This document shows positions 1 to 6,824 of a DNA stretch of 64,000 nt, one piece after another. The first letter of the stretch is position 1. The number at the start of each line of letters is the position of its first letter. A program made the position numbers and the translations under genes. The DNA lies in contig CALYQL010000007.1 of the NCBI GenBank assembly GCA_945285915.1, positions 1 to 64,000 on the forward strand, given 5' to 3'. Source of the stretch: an uncultured Bartonella sp. (GTDB lineage Bacteria; Pseudomonadota; Alphaproteobacteria; Rhizobiales; Rhizobiaceae). The notes below the pieces were generated by a model. That model saw nothing but the letters and a program-made list of their open reading frames with translations. It was not told where the DNA came from and searched no databases.

Positions 1-1737
1 GCTGTCTATAACTTGGCGGTCAGTAACCTTATCCTTGAAGTCGGTATAAAAATAGGTTGCGCCTAACTGTAATGAATCTTGGTTATCCCATAAAATACTG
101 AATTCGTAAGAGGTACTTTTTTCAGCTTCAAGATTGTCGGCACCAATGATAACACCGCAGCGGTTTCTGCCCTTTGGAGCGTTTTTACCATAAAAACAGT
201 TTCCGCCACCCGTTGTGTAGGCATAACCAGGGGCAATTTCTCTGATTTCAGGCGCTTTGAAACCGGTAGAAACACCACCTTTGAAAACCAAGTTATCCGT
301 TGCGTGCCAAACAGCATAACCACGTGGGCTCCAATGTTCGCCATAAATTTGGTGATGGTCCATACGCACACCACCTGTTAGCGAGAATGTGTCGGTAAGC
401 CACCATTCATCCTCAGCAAAGCCAGCCCATTGCTCGATAGAAAATTGCTCGTCAAGTCCTGTTCTCATACCAGGGTTTTGATCGGTCAATACGCCTTTGT
501 TAAACTGCCCGCCCGTCACCAGAGTATGGTTGCCAAAGAGTTCGAATGGGGTGGTAAATTTACCATCAAAAACAGTGTTGCGTATTTCAGGTGATCTTAA
601 ATTTGCAGCATAATCATGAGTTTTATCGTCCCAACTATAATTGGTGCGTTGTCCTGTTTCTTGCTGCAAAGAAAACTCACCTGTTGTCCAACCAAAGCGG
701 CCTGTATAACCAACCGACCAGTGGTCACGGTCATTCGTGTTATAGGTGTTAACCGGTCTGCGACTGATATTTTCCGTGCGTTCAATATTGTGCCCCACCG
801 TGCTGTAACGGCGTAATTTTGTGTGGCCTGCCTCAAATGTCAGGTCATGGTTTTCATTTGGGGTAACGGTGACTTTACCGGTAATATCGGCTTCTTTTTT
901 CTTTGGCGTACCAGAAATAATATCATCTTCCTCACGTCCAAGACCACGTCCCCACAATTGCATCCCGACAACATTGGGCGCAATAGGTCCACCAACATAA
1001 TAGCTGCCTTGTGCTGTATTACCATATTCACTATGCTGGTTTGCGGTGCCATCAAGGGTAAAGCTTCCAGTCCATTTTTCAGGAACCTTACGTGTAATGA
1101 TGTTGATAACACCACCCATCGCATCAGAACCATATAATGAAGACATCGGCCCACGCACAACTTCAATCCGTTCAATAGCCGAAGCCGGTGGTATGAAGCT
1201 TTGTTCAAAACCGGAACTTCCGTTTGTTCTGGCTTCACGTGTGCTCTGACGTTTTCCGTCAACCAAAATAAGCGTGTACTCGCCAGGCAAACCACGGATG
1301 AATATATCTTGTTTATCTGCAGTTCCTGTAACAGCAACACCTTGCACCGTGCGTAATGCGTCTGTCAGATCACGGAATGAATTTTTTTCTATTTCTTCAC
1401 GCGGAATGACCGAAATACTCGCAGGCGCATCCTTAAGGTTCTGTTCAAAGCCAGTCGCACTTACAACAACCTGCTTTAACAATGTTCCTTCAGCAGCATT
1501 GGCTACTTGACCCTCATTGGTATTGTCAGAGGTATTATCCGACTGAGCCACCGCTTGTTTATCGTTAGTTTTTCTTTTGCTGGTTTGCTTGGAACTGCCT
1601 TCTTCTGTTTTTTCGACAGATTGCGCAAGCACATCAGTCATAGGAAGAAGCAATGTTGTTGAACACACGCTGCTGGCGACGAGCAACATAAAACGATTGT
1701 TTATGATGCGACGACCAATACCGCTTTTTTCGGCCAT
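1..1737 (-). CDS. TonB-dependent outer-membrane receptor (CirA/FepA type), 3' end beyond window
   Basis: The frame is open from the ATG at 1737 to the left edge, giving 579 residues without the C-terminal part of the barrel. The N-terminus has a long signal peptide ending near DVLAQ. A linker rich in Ser, Lys and Asn follows, then a TonB-box-like VVVSATG and a plug domain with IFIRGLPGEYTLILVDG, RIEVVRGPMSSLYGSDAMGG and VINIITRK. Beta-barrel sequence fills the rest. This is the usual layout of catecholate-siderophore or colicin receptors that import ferric chelates with TonB-ExbBD energy. An Irr-like box lies about 80 bp upstream, which fits iron control. The ligand cannot be read from sequence, and heme or another chelate remains possible. 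Confidence 0.9.
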   Translation of the reverse strand, partial: MAEKSGIGRRIINNRFMLLVASSVCSTTLLLPMTDVLAQSVEKTEEGSSKQTSKRKTNDKQAVAQSDNTSDNTNEGQVANAAEGTLLKQVVVSATGFEQNLKDAPASISVIPREEIEKNSFRDLTDALRTVQGVAVTGTADKQDIFIRGLPGEYTLILVDGKRQSTREARTNGSSGFEQSFIPPASAIERIEVVRGPMSSLYGSDAMGGVINIITRKVPEKWTGSFTLDGTANQHSEYGNTAQGSYYVGGPIAPNVVGMQLWGRGLGREEDDIISGTPKKKEADITGKVTVTPNENHDLTFEAGHTKLRRYSTVGHNIERTENISRRPVNTYNTNDRDHWSVGYTGRFGWTTGEFSLQQETGQRTNYSWDDKTHDYAANLRSPEIRNTVFDGKFTTPFELFGNHTLVTGGQFNKGVLTDQNPGMRTGLDEQFSIEQWAGFAEDEWWLTDTFSLTGGVRMDHHQIYGEHWSPRGYAVWHATDNLVFKGGVSTGFKAPEIREIAPGYAYTTGGGNCFYGKNAPKGRNRCGVIIGADNLEAEKSTSYEFSILWDNQDSLQLGATYFYTDFKDKVTDRQVIDS

Positions 1738-1816
1738 TGTTGAACTCTCTATTAATAACTTGATAAAATTTGTATTATTTAAAAAGTTATTAACATGGGC
1801 TGTCAATATTCTGCAT

Positions 1817-1833
1817 TTTAGAATAATTCAAAA
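1817..1833. promoter_or_regulatory. Irr (ICE)-like box upstream of the TonB receptor
   Basis: TTTAGAA-TAA-TTCAAAA matches the rhizobial iron-control element as I remember it (TTTAGAA-N3-TTCTAAA) at 13 of 14 defined positions. It lies 80 bp upstream of the receptor start, inside an AT-rich promoter region. The site is seen; control by Irr is inferred. Confidence 0.5.
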
Positions 1834-1873
1834 GATTACAAAAAAATTAAAAAAAATAATATGATAGGGTGTG

Positions 1874-1902
1874 GAAAAAAAAACGGCGTTAGCACGCCGT
1901 TT
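1874..1902 (-). terminator. Rho-independent terminator of the adh-cupin operon
   Basis: A perfect 9-bp stem (AAACGGCGT / ACGCCGTTT, loop TAGC) is followed on the minus strand by an unbroken T tract (1874-1880). It lies 27 bp beyond the cupin stop codon. Confidence 0.85.
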
Positions 1903-1928
1903 CTTAACCCAATTCATTATTAGAATAT

Positions 1929-2333
1929 TCATCTATTGGTTCGTTGGTACTGGTTATCGCTGACAGGCTCTAGCCAGTCAGCACTTTTGCCATCAACCGT
2001 CTCTTGAATTGCATAATGCGACATTGCCGAATCAGGTGACGCGCCATGCCAGTGTTTTTCGTTTGGTTCAAACCATACGATATCGCCGGCATATACTTCT
2101 TCAACGGGGCCACCTTCACGTTGAATCCAACCCCGCCCAAATGTGATGATGATTGATTGGCCTTTTGGATGTGTATGCCAATGTGTTCGGGCGCCAGGTT
2201 CAAAGGTAACATGGCCTGCCAATAGGTTGGAACCTTCATGTGGATCAATTGCAGGATCCAATCGTACCGTTCCAGTAAAATAGTCTGACGGTACTTTGCC
2301 CGATGGTCTGCACCCACTGCGCTTTATTTCCAT
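1929..2333 (-). CDS. Small cupin-domain protein
   Basis: This is a single-domain cupin of 134 residues when started at the internal ATG at 2333. AAGGGG stands just before that codon, and the preceding dehydrogenase ends only 13 bp upstream. The longer frame to 2387 would overlap that gene. The first cupin motif is seen in THWHTHPKGQ and the second in PNEKHWHGASPD, giving His ligands for one metal. The family resembles small (R)-mandelonitrile-lyase-like or carboxymuconolactone-decarboxylase-associated cupins. It is probably co-transcribed with the alcohol dehydrogenase and may act on an aldehyde or hydroxynitrile from the same route, but the substrate is unknown. Confidence 0.85.
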   Translation of the reverse strand: MEIKRSGCRPSGKVPSDYFTGTVRLDPAIDPHEGSNLLAGHVTFEPGARTHWHTHPKGQSIIITFGRGWIQREGGPVEEVYAGDIVWFEPNEKHWHGASPDSAMSHYAIQETVDGKSADWLEPVSDNQYQRTNR

Positions 2334-2346
2334 CACTCTATCCCCT

Positions 2347-3396
2347 TTAGAATGATGCCATATCAATGACGAAGCGATATTTGACATCGCTCTTCACCAT
2401 GCGTTCATAAGCATGATCGATGTCTTGTGCTTTAATCATTTCGATATCGGCTGTAATATTGTGGGCACCGCAAAAATCCAGCATTTCTTGTGTCTCGGCT
2501 ATGCTGCCGATGGTTGATCCTGCAAAGGTGCGGCGCTTCAATATAAGGTTGAACGCTTCCACAGGCAGTGGTTTTGTTGGTGCGCCAACTTGCGCAATAA
2601 CGCCGTCAAGCGCTAGCAGATTGAGATAAATGTTAATGTCATGTTCAGCGGCTATCGTATCTATTATCAGATCAAGCGAATTAGCGGCTTTTTCCAATTC
2701 ATTTTTGTCACGGGTCAGCACAATATGATCCGCACCTAAGCGACGGGCATCATTTGCCTTTGATGGCGAAGTTGTCAGCATTGTAACCTCGCTTCCCATG
2801 GCATGGGCAAGTTTGACAGCCATATGCCCCAAACCTCCCAAGCCTGCGACACCCACTCTTTTGCCTTTACCAGCATTCCAGTGGCGTAATGGCGAATAGG
2901 TGGTAATACCAGCGCAAAGGAGTGGTGCTGCAGCCGCTAAGTCAAGATTATCCGGAATTTTTAAAACGAAATTTTCGTTAACAACAATACGTTTGGAATA
3001 TCCACCAAATGTATGACGATCTTTACCTGTTTCAGGGTCAGGGCTATTATATGTCAAAGTATTGCCATTCAGGCAGTATTGTTCAAGACCTTGCTGGCAA
3101 GAACTACATTGGCCACACGAGTTTACCATACAACCCACGCCAACTTTGTCACCCAGTTTGAATTTTGTTACCTTATCGCCAATGCGCCGTACTGTTCCTA
3201 CAATTTCATGACCTGGCACACATGGATACATTGTGCCGCCCCATTCACCACGTGCTGTATGCAAATCTGAATGACATACTCCGCAGTAAAGAATATCAAT
3301 ATCGATATCGTAAGGCAGAGGATCACGACGTTCAAAGGTAAATGGCTTGAAACTTTCATCAGAGCCATTAACGGCAAATGCTTCACAAGTGAACAT
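2347..3396 (-). CDS. Zinc-dependent NAD(P) alcohol dehydrogenase (YahK/cinnamyl-alcohol type)
   Basis: A 349-residue medium-chain dehydrogenase. Catalytic zinc ligands lie in CGVCHSDLHTARGEWG and PGHEIVG. A structural zinc site is formed by the four cysteines of NSCGQCSSCQQGLEQYC. The dinucleotide fold shows VGVAGLGGLGHMAVKLA. Length and motif order fit the YahK/AdhC-like group, which interconverts aldehydes and alcohols, usually with NADP. The start codon has AAGGA upstream. The gene leads a two-gene operon with the small cupin and is divergent from the hydroxyacid dehydrogenase. The physiological substrate is not evident. Confidence 0.93.
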   Translation of the reverse strand: MFTCEAFAVNGSDESFKPFTFERRDPLPYDIDIDILYCGVCHSDLHTARGEWGGTMYPCVPGHEIVGTVRRIGDKVTKFKLGDKVGVGCMVNSCGQCSSCQQGLEQYCLNGNTLTYNSPDPETGKDRHTFGGYSKRIVVNENFVLKIPDNLDLAAAAPLLCAGITTYSPLRHWNAGKGKRVGVAGLGGLGHMAVKLAHAMGSEVTMLTTSPSKANDARRLGADHIVLTRDKNELEKAANSLDLIIDTIAAEHDINIYLNLLALDGVIAQVGAPTKPLPVEAFNLILKRRTFAGSTIGSIAETQEMLDFCGAHNITADIEMIKAQDIDHAYERMVKSDVKYRFVIDMASF

Positions 3397-3703
3397 TGAG
3401 AAAAATCCTTTCTGTATATTGGATCAACTGATCTAAGCTAATAACGGGTCATTAGAATTAAATTTTGTGACAATGATCGTTATGAAAATTCTATCGAGAC
3501 AGGTTTTGTTCGTGATTTTGCAAAGGAATACTTCATAACAAATTGGTTTTTATGTATATTATGGTAATATTACTTTATAAAATGCATTAGATAGCATGTG
3601 GCTATGAATTTTTTTCATAAAAAATCACTTGAAAAATTACTTGAATGCATTTCAGCGAGCTGCTGCAGTTTATCGCTATCAGCGTATTCGAGAGGAGAAC
3701 AAA
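3397..3703. other. Divergent intergenic region, adh / hydroxyacid dehydrogenase
   Basis: This 307-bp AT-rich gap must carry both promoters. I see no gene and no clear palindrome. Confidence 0.6.
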
Positions 3704-4567
3704 ATGACAAAAATAGCATTTATTGGTTTGGGCGTTATGGGGTTTCCAATGGCTGGGCATCTGAAAAATGCTGGGCATGATGTTACTGTTTATAATCGGA
3801 CAAAAGCGAAAGCTGAAAAGTGGGTCAAGCAATATGGTGGCCAATTTGCCGATACGCCGGAAGAGGCTGCAAAAGACCAAGATGTTGTTATAGCCTGTGT
3901 CGGTAATGATGATGATTTGCGACAGGTTACCATTGGTAACCAAGGTGCATTCAAATCAATGAAAAAAAATGCCATTTTTGTTGATCATACAACGGACTCT
4001 GCACAAGTTGCTAGAGAGCTGTTTAAGATTGCTGAAGAAAAAGGTCTTGGCTTTGTTGATGCTCCGGTATCTGGCGGACAGGCAGGGGCTGAAAACGGTA
4101 AATTGACTATTATGTGCGGTGGTCGGAAAGAAATTTATGATCGTATTGCTGATATTATTTCGGCTTACGCTGTTTCCGTTCGCTTGTTGGGAGAAAGCGG
4201 AAGTGGCCAATTGTGCAAAATGGTCAATCAGATATGCCTTGCTGGTGTCGTTCAAGGATTGGCTGAAGGGTTGGCATTTGGTCGTAAAGCAGGATTGGAT
4301 ATGACAGCTGTCTTAGAGGTTATTTCCAAAGGTGCTGCCGGATCGTGGCAAATGGAAAATCGTGGTCCGACCATGCTTGACGATAAATTTGATTTTGGTT
4401 TTGCTGTTGACTGGATGCGTAAGGATTTGGGTATTTGCCTTGATGAAGCAAAAAGAAATGGCGCTGTTTTACCCATTATCGCTTTGATCGACCAATTTTA
4501 TGGTGATGTGCAGAATATTGGTGGTGGACGTTTGGATACATCAAGTTTGATAAAGCGTTTACGTTAA
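3704..4567 (+). CDS. Beta-hydroxyacid dehydrogenase (3-hydroxyisobutyrate / tartronate-semialdehyde reductase type)
   Basis: This is a 287-residue protein when started at the ATG at 3704, which follows GAGGAGAAC; the frame upstream has no family sequence. The N-terminus KIAFIGLGVMGFPMAGHL is the NAD(P)-binding motif. VDAPVSGGQAGAENGKLTIM is the substrate-binding signature, and the catalytic Lys sits in GQLCKMVNQI. The family reduces or oxidises short beta-hydroxyacids such as 3-hydroxyisobutyrate, D-glycerate or tartronate semialdehyde. It stands alone and its own 3' end is repeated directly downstream. Confidence 0.92.
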   Translation: MTKIAFIGLGVMGFPMAGHLKNAGHDVTVYNRTKAKAEKWVKQYGGQFADTPEEAAKDQDVVIACVGNDDDLRQVTIGNQGAFKSMKKNAIFVDHTTDSAQVARELFKIAEEKGLGFVDAPVSGGQAGAENGKLTIMCGGRKEIYDRIADIISAYAVSVRLLGESGSGQLCKMVNQICLAGVVQGLAEGLAFGRKAGLDMTAVLEVISKGAAGSWQMENRGPTMLDDKFDFGFAVDWMRKDLGICLDEAKRNGAVLPIIALIDQFYGDVQNIGGGRLDTSSLIKRLR

Positions 4568-4686
4568 AGAATGCGCTTCATTGTGAGTGAAAAAACGCTT
4601 TGTCGAACGGACAATATGACAATCGAATGAACAATATGACAATCGAATGACAATTGATTAAATAACATTACAATGAGCTAGCATTC
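4305..4686 (+). repeat. First unit of a tandem duplication (dehydrogenase 3' end plus downstream DNA)
   Basis: The last part of the dehydrogenase gene and about 110 bp after its stop recur 374 bp further on. The repeat continues past the stop through a block with GACAATATGACAATCG motifs, so the unit includes intergenic DNA. A short internal repeat of that motif is also present. Confidence 0.9.
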
Positions 4687-4942
4687 TTAGAGGTTATTAC
4701 CAAAGGTGCTGCCGGATTATGGCAAATGGAAAATCGTGGTCCGACCATGCTTGACGATAAATTTGATTTTGGTTTTGCTGTTGACTGGATGCGTAAGGAT
4801 TTGGGTATTTGCCTTGATGAAGCAAAAAGAAATGGCGCTGTTTTACCTATTATCGCTTTGATCGACTAATTTTACGGTGATGTGCAGAATATTGGTGGTG
4901 GACATTTGGATACATCAAGTTTGATTAAGCGTTTACGTTAAA
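4681..4942 (+). pseudogene. Truncated duplicate of the dehydrogenase C-terminus
   Basis: The DNA matches the C-terminal third of the preceding gene almost base for base, reading LEVITKGAAG and then WQMENRGPTMLDD. It has no start region. A C-to-T change turns the Gln codon after ATCGAC into TAA, and a few other substitutions occur, including Ser-to-Leu before the Trp. It cannot make a working enzyme and is a recent relic of a tandem duplication. Confidence 0.9.
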
Positions 4943-5056
4943 GAATGCGCTTCATTGTGAAGTGAAAAACGCTTTGTCGAATGAAATATGACAGTTGAAT
5001 GGACAATATGACAATCGAATGACAATTGATTAAATAACATTACAATAAGCCAGCAT
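4684..5056 (+). repeat. Second unit of the tandem duplication
   Basis: This is the downstream copy of the 374-bp-spaced direct repeat. It ends in the same ATTAAATAACATTACAAT sequence as unit one, with few mismatches and a small indel near GTGAAGTGAAAAACGC. Confidence 0.88.
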
Positions 5057-5709
5057 TTCGTAATCAGATATTTGATAGGCCGGTATTCAAGCAGTCAGGA
5101 TATCGGCTTTTAACTTTCAGGATAGCTACCTTTTTCATAGCTATCGGCTTTTGCGTTTATCGACTTTTACAAACATCGGCCACTTTCCACCAATCGGTCA
5201 ATTCCTATCAAGGGTGTACTTTCCACCTATGGATCACTTTTCACCAATCAGCCAGTTTCCTCCCGTTGGCTAGTTTATATCCGCTAGCCAAATGGATGAT
5301 GTTTGTTTGCGATTGTGTCTACTGGCAATCTTGTTTGCTGACAATTATGTCTGCGGGTAGGACGGCTGGCATGGATAATTGGTCATAAAACCAATTTTTG
5401 GAACTTTGGGTATTGATTGCATGTGGGGAGGTGGGCACTCTTGTCCTTGTCCTTGTCCTTGTCCTTGTCCTTGTCCTTGTCCTTGTCCTTGTCCTTATTT
5501 TTGTTTTCGAGGCTTATCAAAAAAGACACATTGAACGACACCCGACAACGACACCCAGCGACTTGGAATGACACCAAATCACTTGTGCTATTCGCTTTGG
5601 GTAATATCAAATCACTCGCGATTTTTGCTTTTTAAGCGCAATTATTTTTAAGTTCTGTTGTTAGAATCTGTTTTAATGAAAGACAAATATGCCTTTTTGT
5701 CGACAGAAT
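5057..5709. other. Gene-free stretch with degenerate short repeats and a microsatellite
   Basis: No credible gene is seen. The left half has loosely repeated words such as ATCGGCTTTT, ACTTTCCACC and CACTTTTCACCAATC. The right half holds the TTGTCC array and a low-complexity run. The LacI-type gene ends at 5710. Confidence 0.6.
5441..5494 (+). repeat. Hexanucleotide microsatellite, nine TTGTCC units
   Basis: Nine perfect TTGTCC copies in a row. Because the unit is six bases long, both strands stay open through it, giving (Ser-Leu)n on one strand and (Lys-Asp)n on the other. The frames around it show no protein family. Confidence 0.97.
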
Positions 5710-6690
5710 TCACTTTTTTGTCGAATTTCGGACAATGAGTTTGCTGGTTAAAACGGTGTTGCGAACAGATTTTTGCGGTTGATTTATTCGATCCATCAAT
5801 CCGCGATAGGCTTCTCTTGCAATATCTTCAATAGGCTGAGCAATGGTGGTTATGCCATGAAACACAAGCTGCATCCATGGTTCATTGTCAAACGCTGCCA
5901 AGGCAATTTGATCTGGAACGCTGATACCTCTTTTTTGCAAAAACTCTGCAGTTTTTAGGGCCATTACGCTGTTTGTAACGATTAAAGCTTCGGGGCGAGA
6001 TGATTTGGCGAATAAATTCGTCAATACATTTTCCAGAGTTTTCTGACTATGTCGAATAGGTAGGCTTTTTGCCCTTAATCCCAGTGATTGCATGGCGTTT
6101 TCATAACCAATTTTTCTGTCATAACCTGTGGCACTTGTTGCGCCATAAAGACAGACAATTTTTTTGAATCCATTATGATTCAGATGATGAACGAGCCTTT
6201 CAGCAGCCGATTTATTATCAATAAATACAGCATCATAAAGTGGTTTTAACGGTTGCCGATCAATTAACATGATTGGGCGCTCAGCGCGCAATAGTTCTGG
6301 TTTTTTGATGCTAGGCAATGTGGCTGAAAGAATGATGCCCGCAACATTTTCCTGCTCCATCAAATTGAGATAAATTTGTTCTCTTTTTGGATTTTCATCT
6401 GTGTTGCATAGGATTACGTGTTGCCCATTATGACTGGCAATATCATCAATCATGCGCGCAACAGCAGTAAAAAACGGGTTTCTTATATCAGCAACAATAA
6501 GGCCAATTGTATCGCTTTTATTGGCTCTTAACCGCCGAGCAGCCAGATTGGGGCGGTAGCCTGTTTGTTCGATTGCAGCAAGGACACGTTCTTTCAGAAC
6601 TGGACTAACAACACCGCCAGATATTGTGCGTGATACAGTTGCCGGTGAAACACCTGCTATTTTAGCAACTTCTTTTATTCCTGTGCCCAT
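5710..6690 (-). CDS. fruR: LacI-family regulator of the fructose PTS operon (FruR-like)
   Basis: A 326-residue LacI/GalR protein. The N-terminal helix-turn-helix is KEVAKIAGVSPATVSRTISG, with hinge NLAARRLRANKSDTIGLIV. The periplasmic-binding-like effector domain runs from about residue 60 to the end. The gene is divergent from fruB across a 134-bp region with two identical TGAAAACGTTTTC-type operators. In such layouts the regulator usually represses the operon and is released by fructose 1-phosphate or a related sugar phosphate. One operator lies next to its own start, so autoregulation is likely. The name is assigned from context. Confidence 0.85.
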   Translation of the reverse strand: MGTGIKEVAKIAGVSPATVSRTISGGVVSPVLKERVLAAIEQTGYRPNLAARRLRANKSDTIGLIVADIRNPFFTAVARMIDDIASHNGQHVILCNTDENPKREQIYLNLMEQENVAGIILSATLPSIKKPELLRAERPIMLIDRQPLKPLYDAVFIDNKSAAERLVHHLNHNGFKKIVCLYGATSATGYDRKIGYENAMQSLGLRAKSLPIRHSQKTLENVLTNLFAKSSRPEALIVTNSVMALKTAEFLQKRGISVPDQIALAAFDNEPWMQLVFHGITTIAQPIEDIAREAYRGLMDRINQPQKSVRNTVLTSKLIVRNSTKK

Positions 6691-6712
6691 TATTTATTCC
6701 GACGATTTGTCT

Positions 6713-6726
6713 TGAAAACGTTTTCA
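6713..6726. promoter_or_regulatory. LacI-type operator O1
   Basis: A perfect 14-bp palindrome, TGAAAACGTTTTCA, 23 bp upstream of the regulator start. The central CG is typical of LacI/GalR operators. It probably serves autoregulation and pairs with O2 66 bp away. Confidence 0.8.
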
Positions 6727-6765
6727 TTATTTGCTGTAAAATATCCCGACTAACTATGCGCTTGC

Positions 6766-6799
6766 TTGACTTTTTTCAAGAAAACGTTTTCAATTCTAA
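6766..6799 (+). promoter_or_regulatory. fruB promoter overlapped by operator O2
   Basis: A TTGACT -35-like element (6766-6771) is followed by the second operator, GAAAACGTTTTC (6780-6791). The operator fills the spacer and -10 area, so bound repressor would block the polymerase. The -10 itself is not clear. Confidence 0.55.
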
Positions 6800-6824
6800 C
6801 ACCTAAGCTGTGAGGGAGGAAACC

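Noticed and set aside
5383-5635. Open frames on both strands across the microsatellite, with (Lys-Asp)n or (Ser-Leu)n repeats
   Set aside because: They exist because a six-base repeat keeps every frame open. Flanks have no family sequence and no clear ribosome site.
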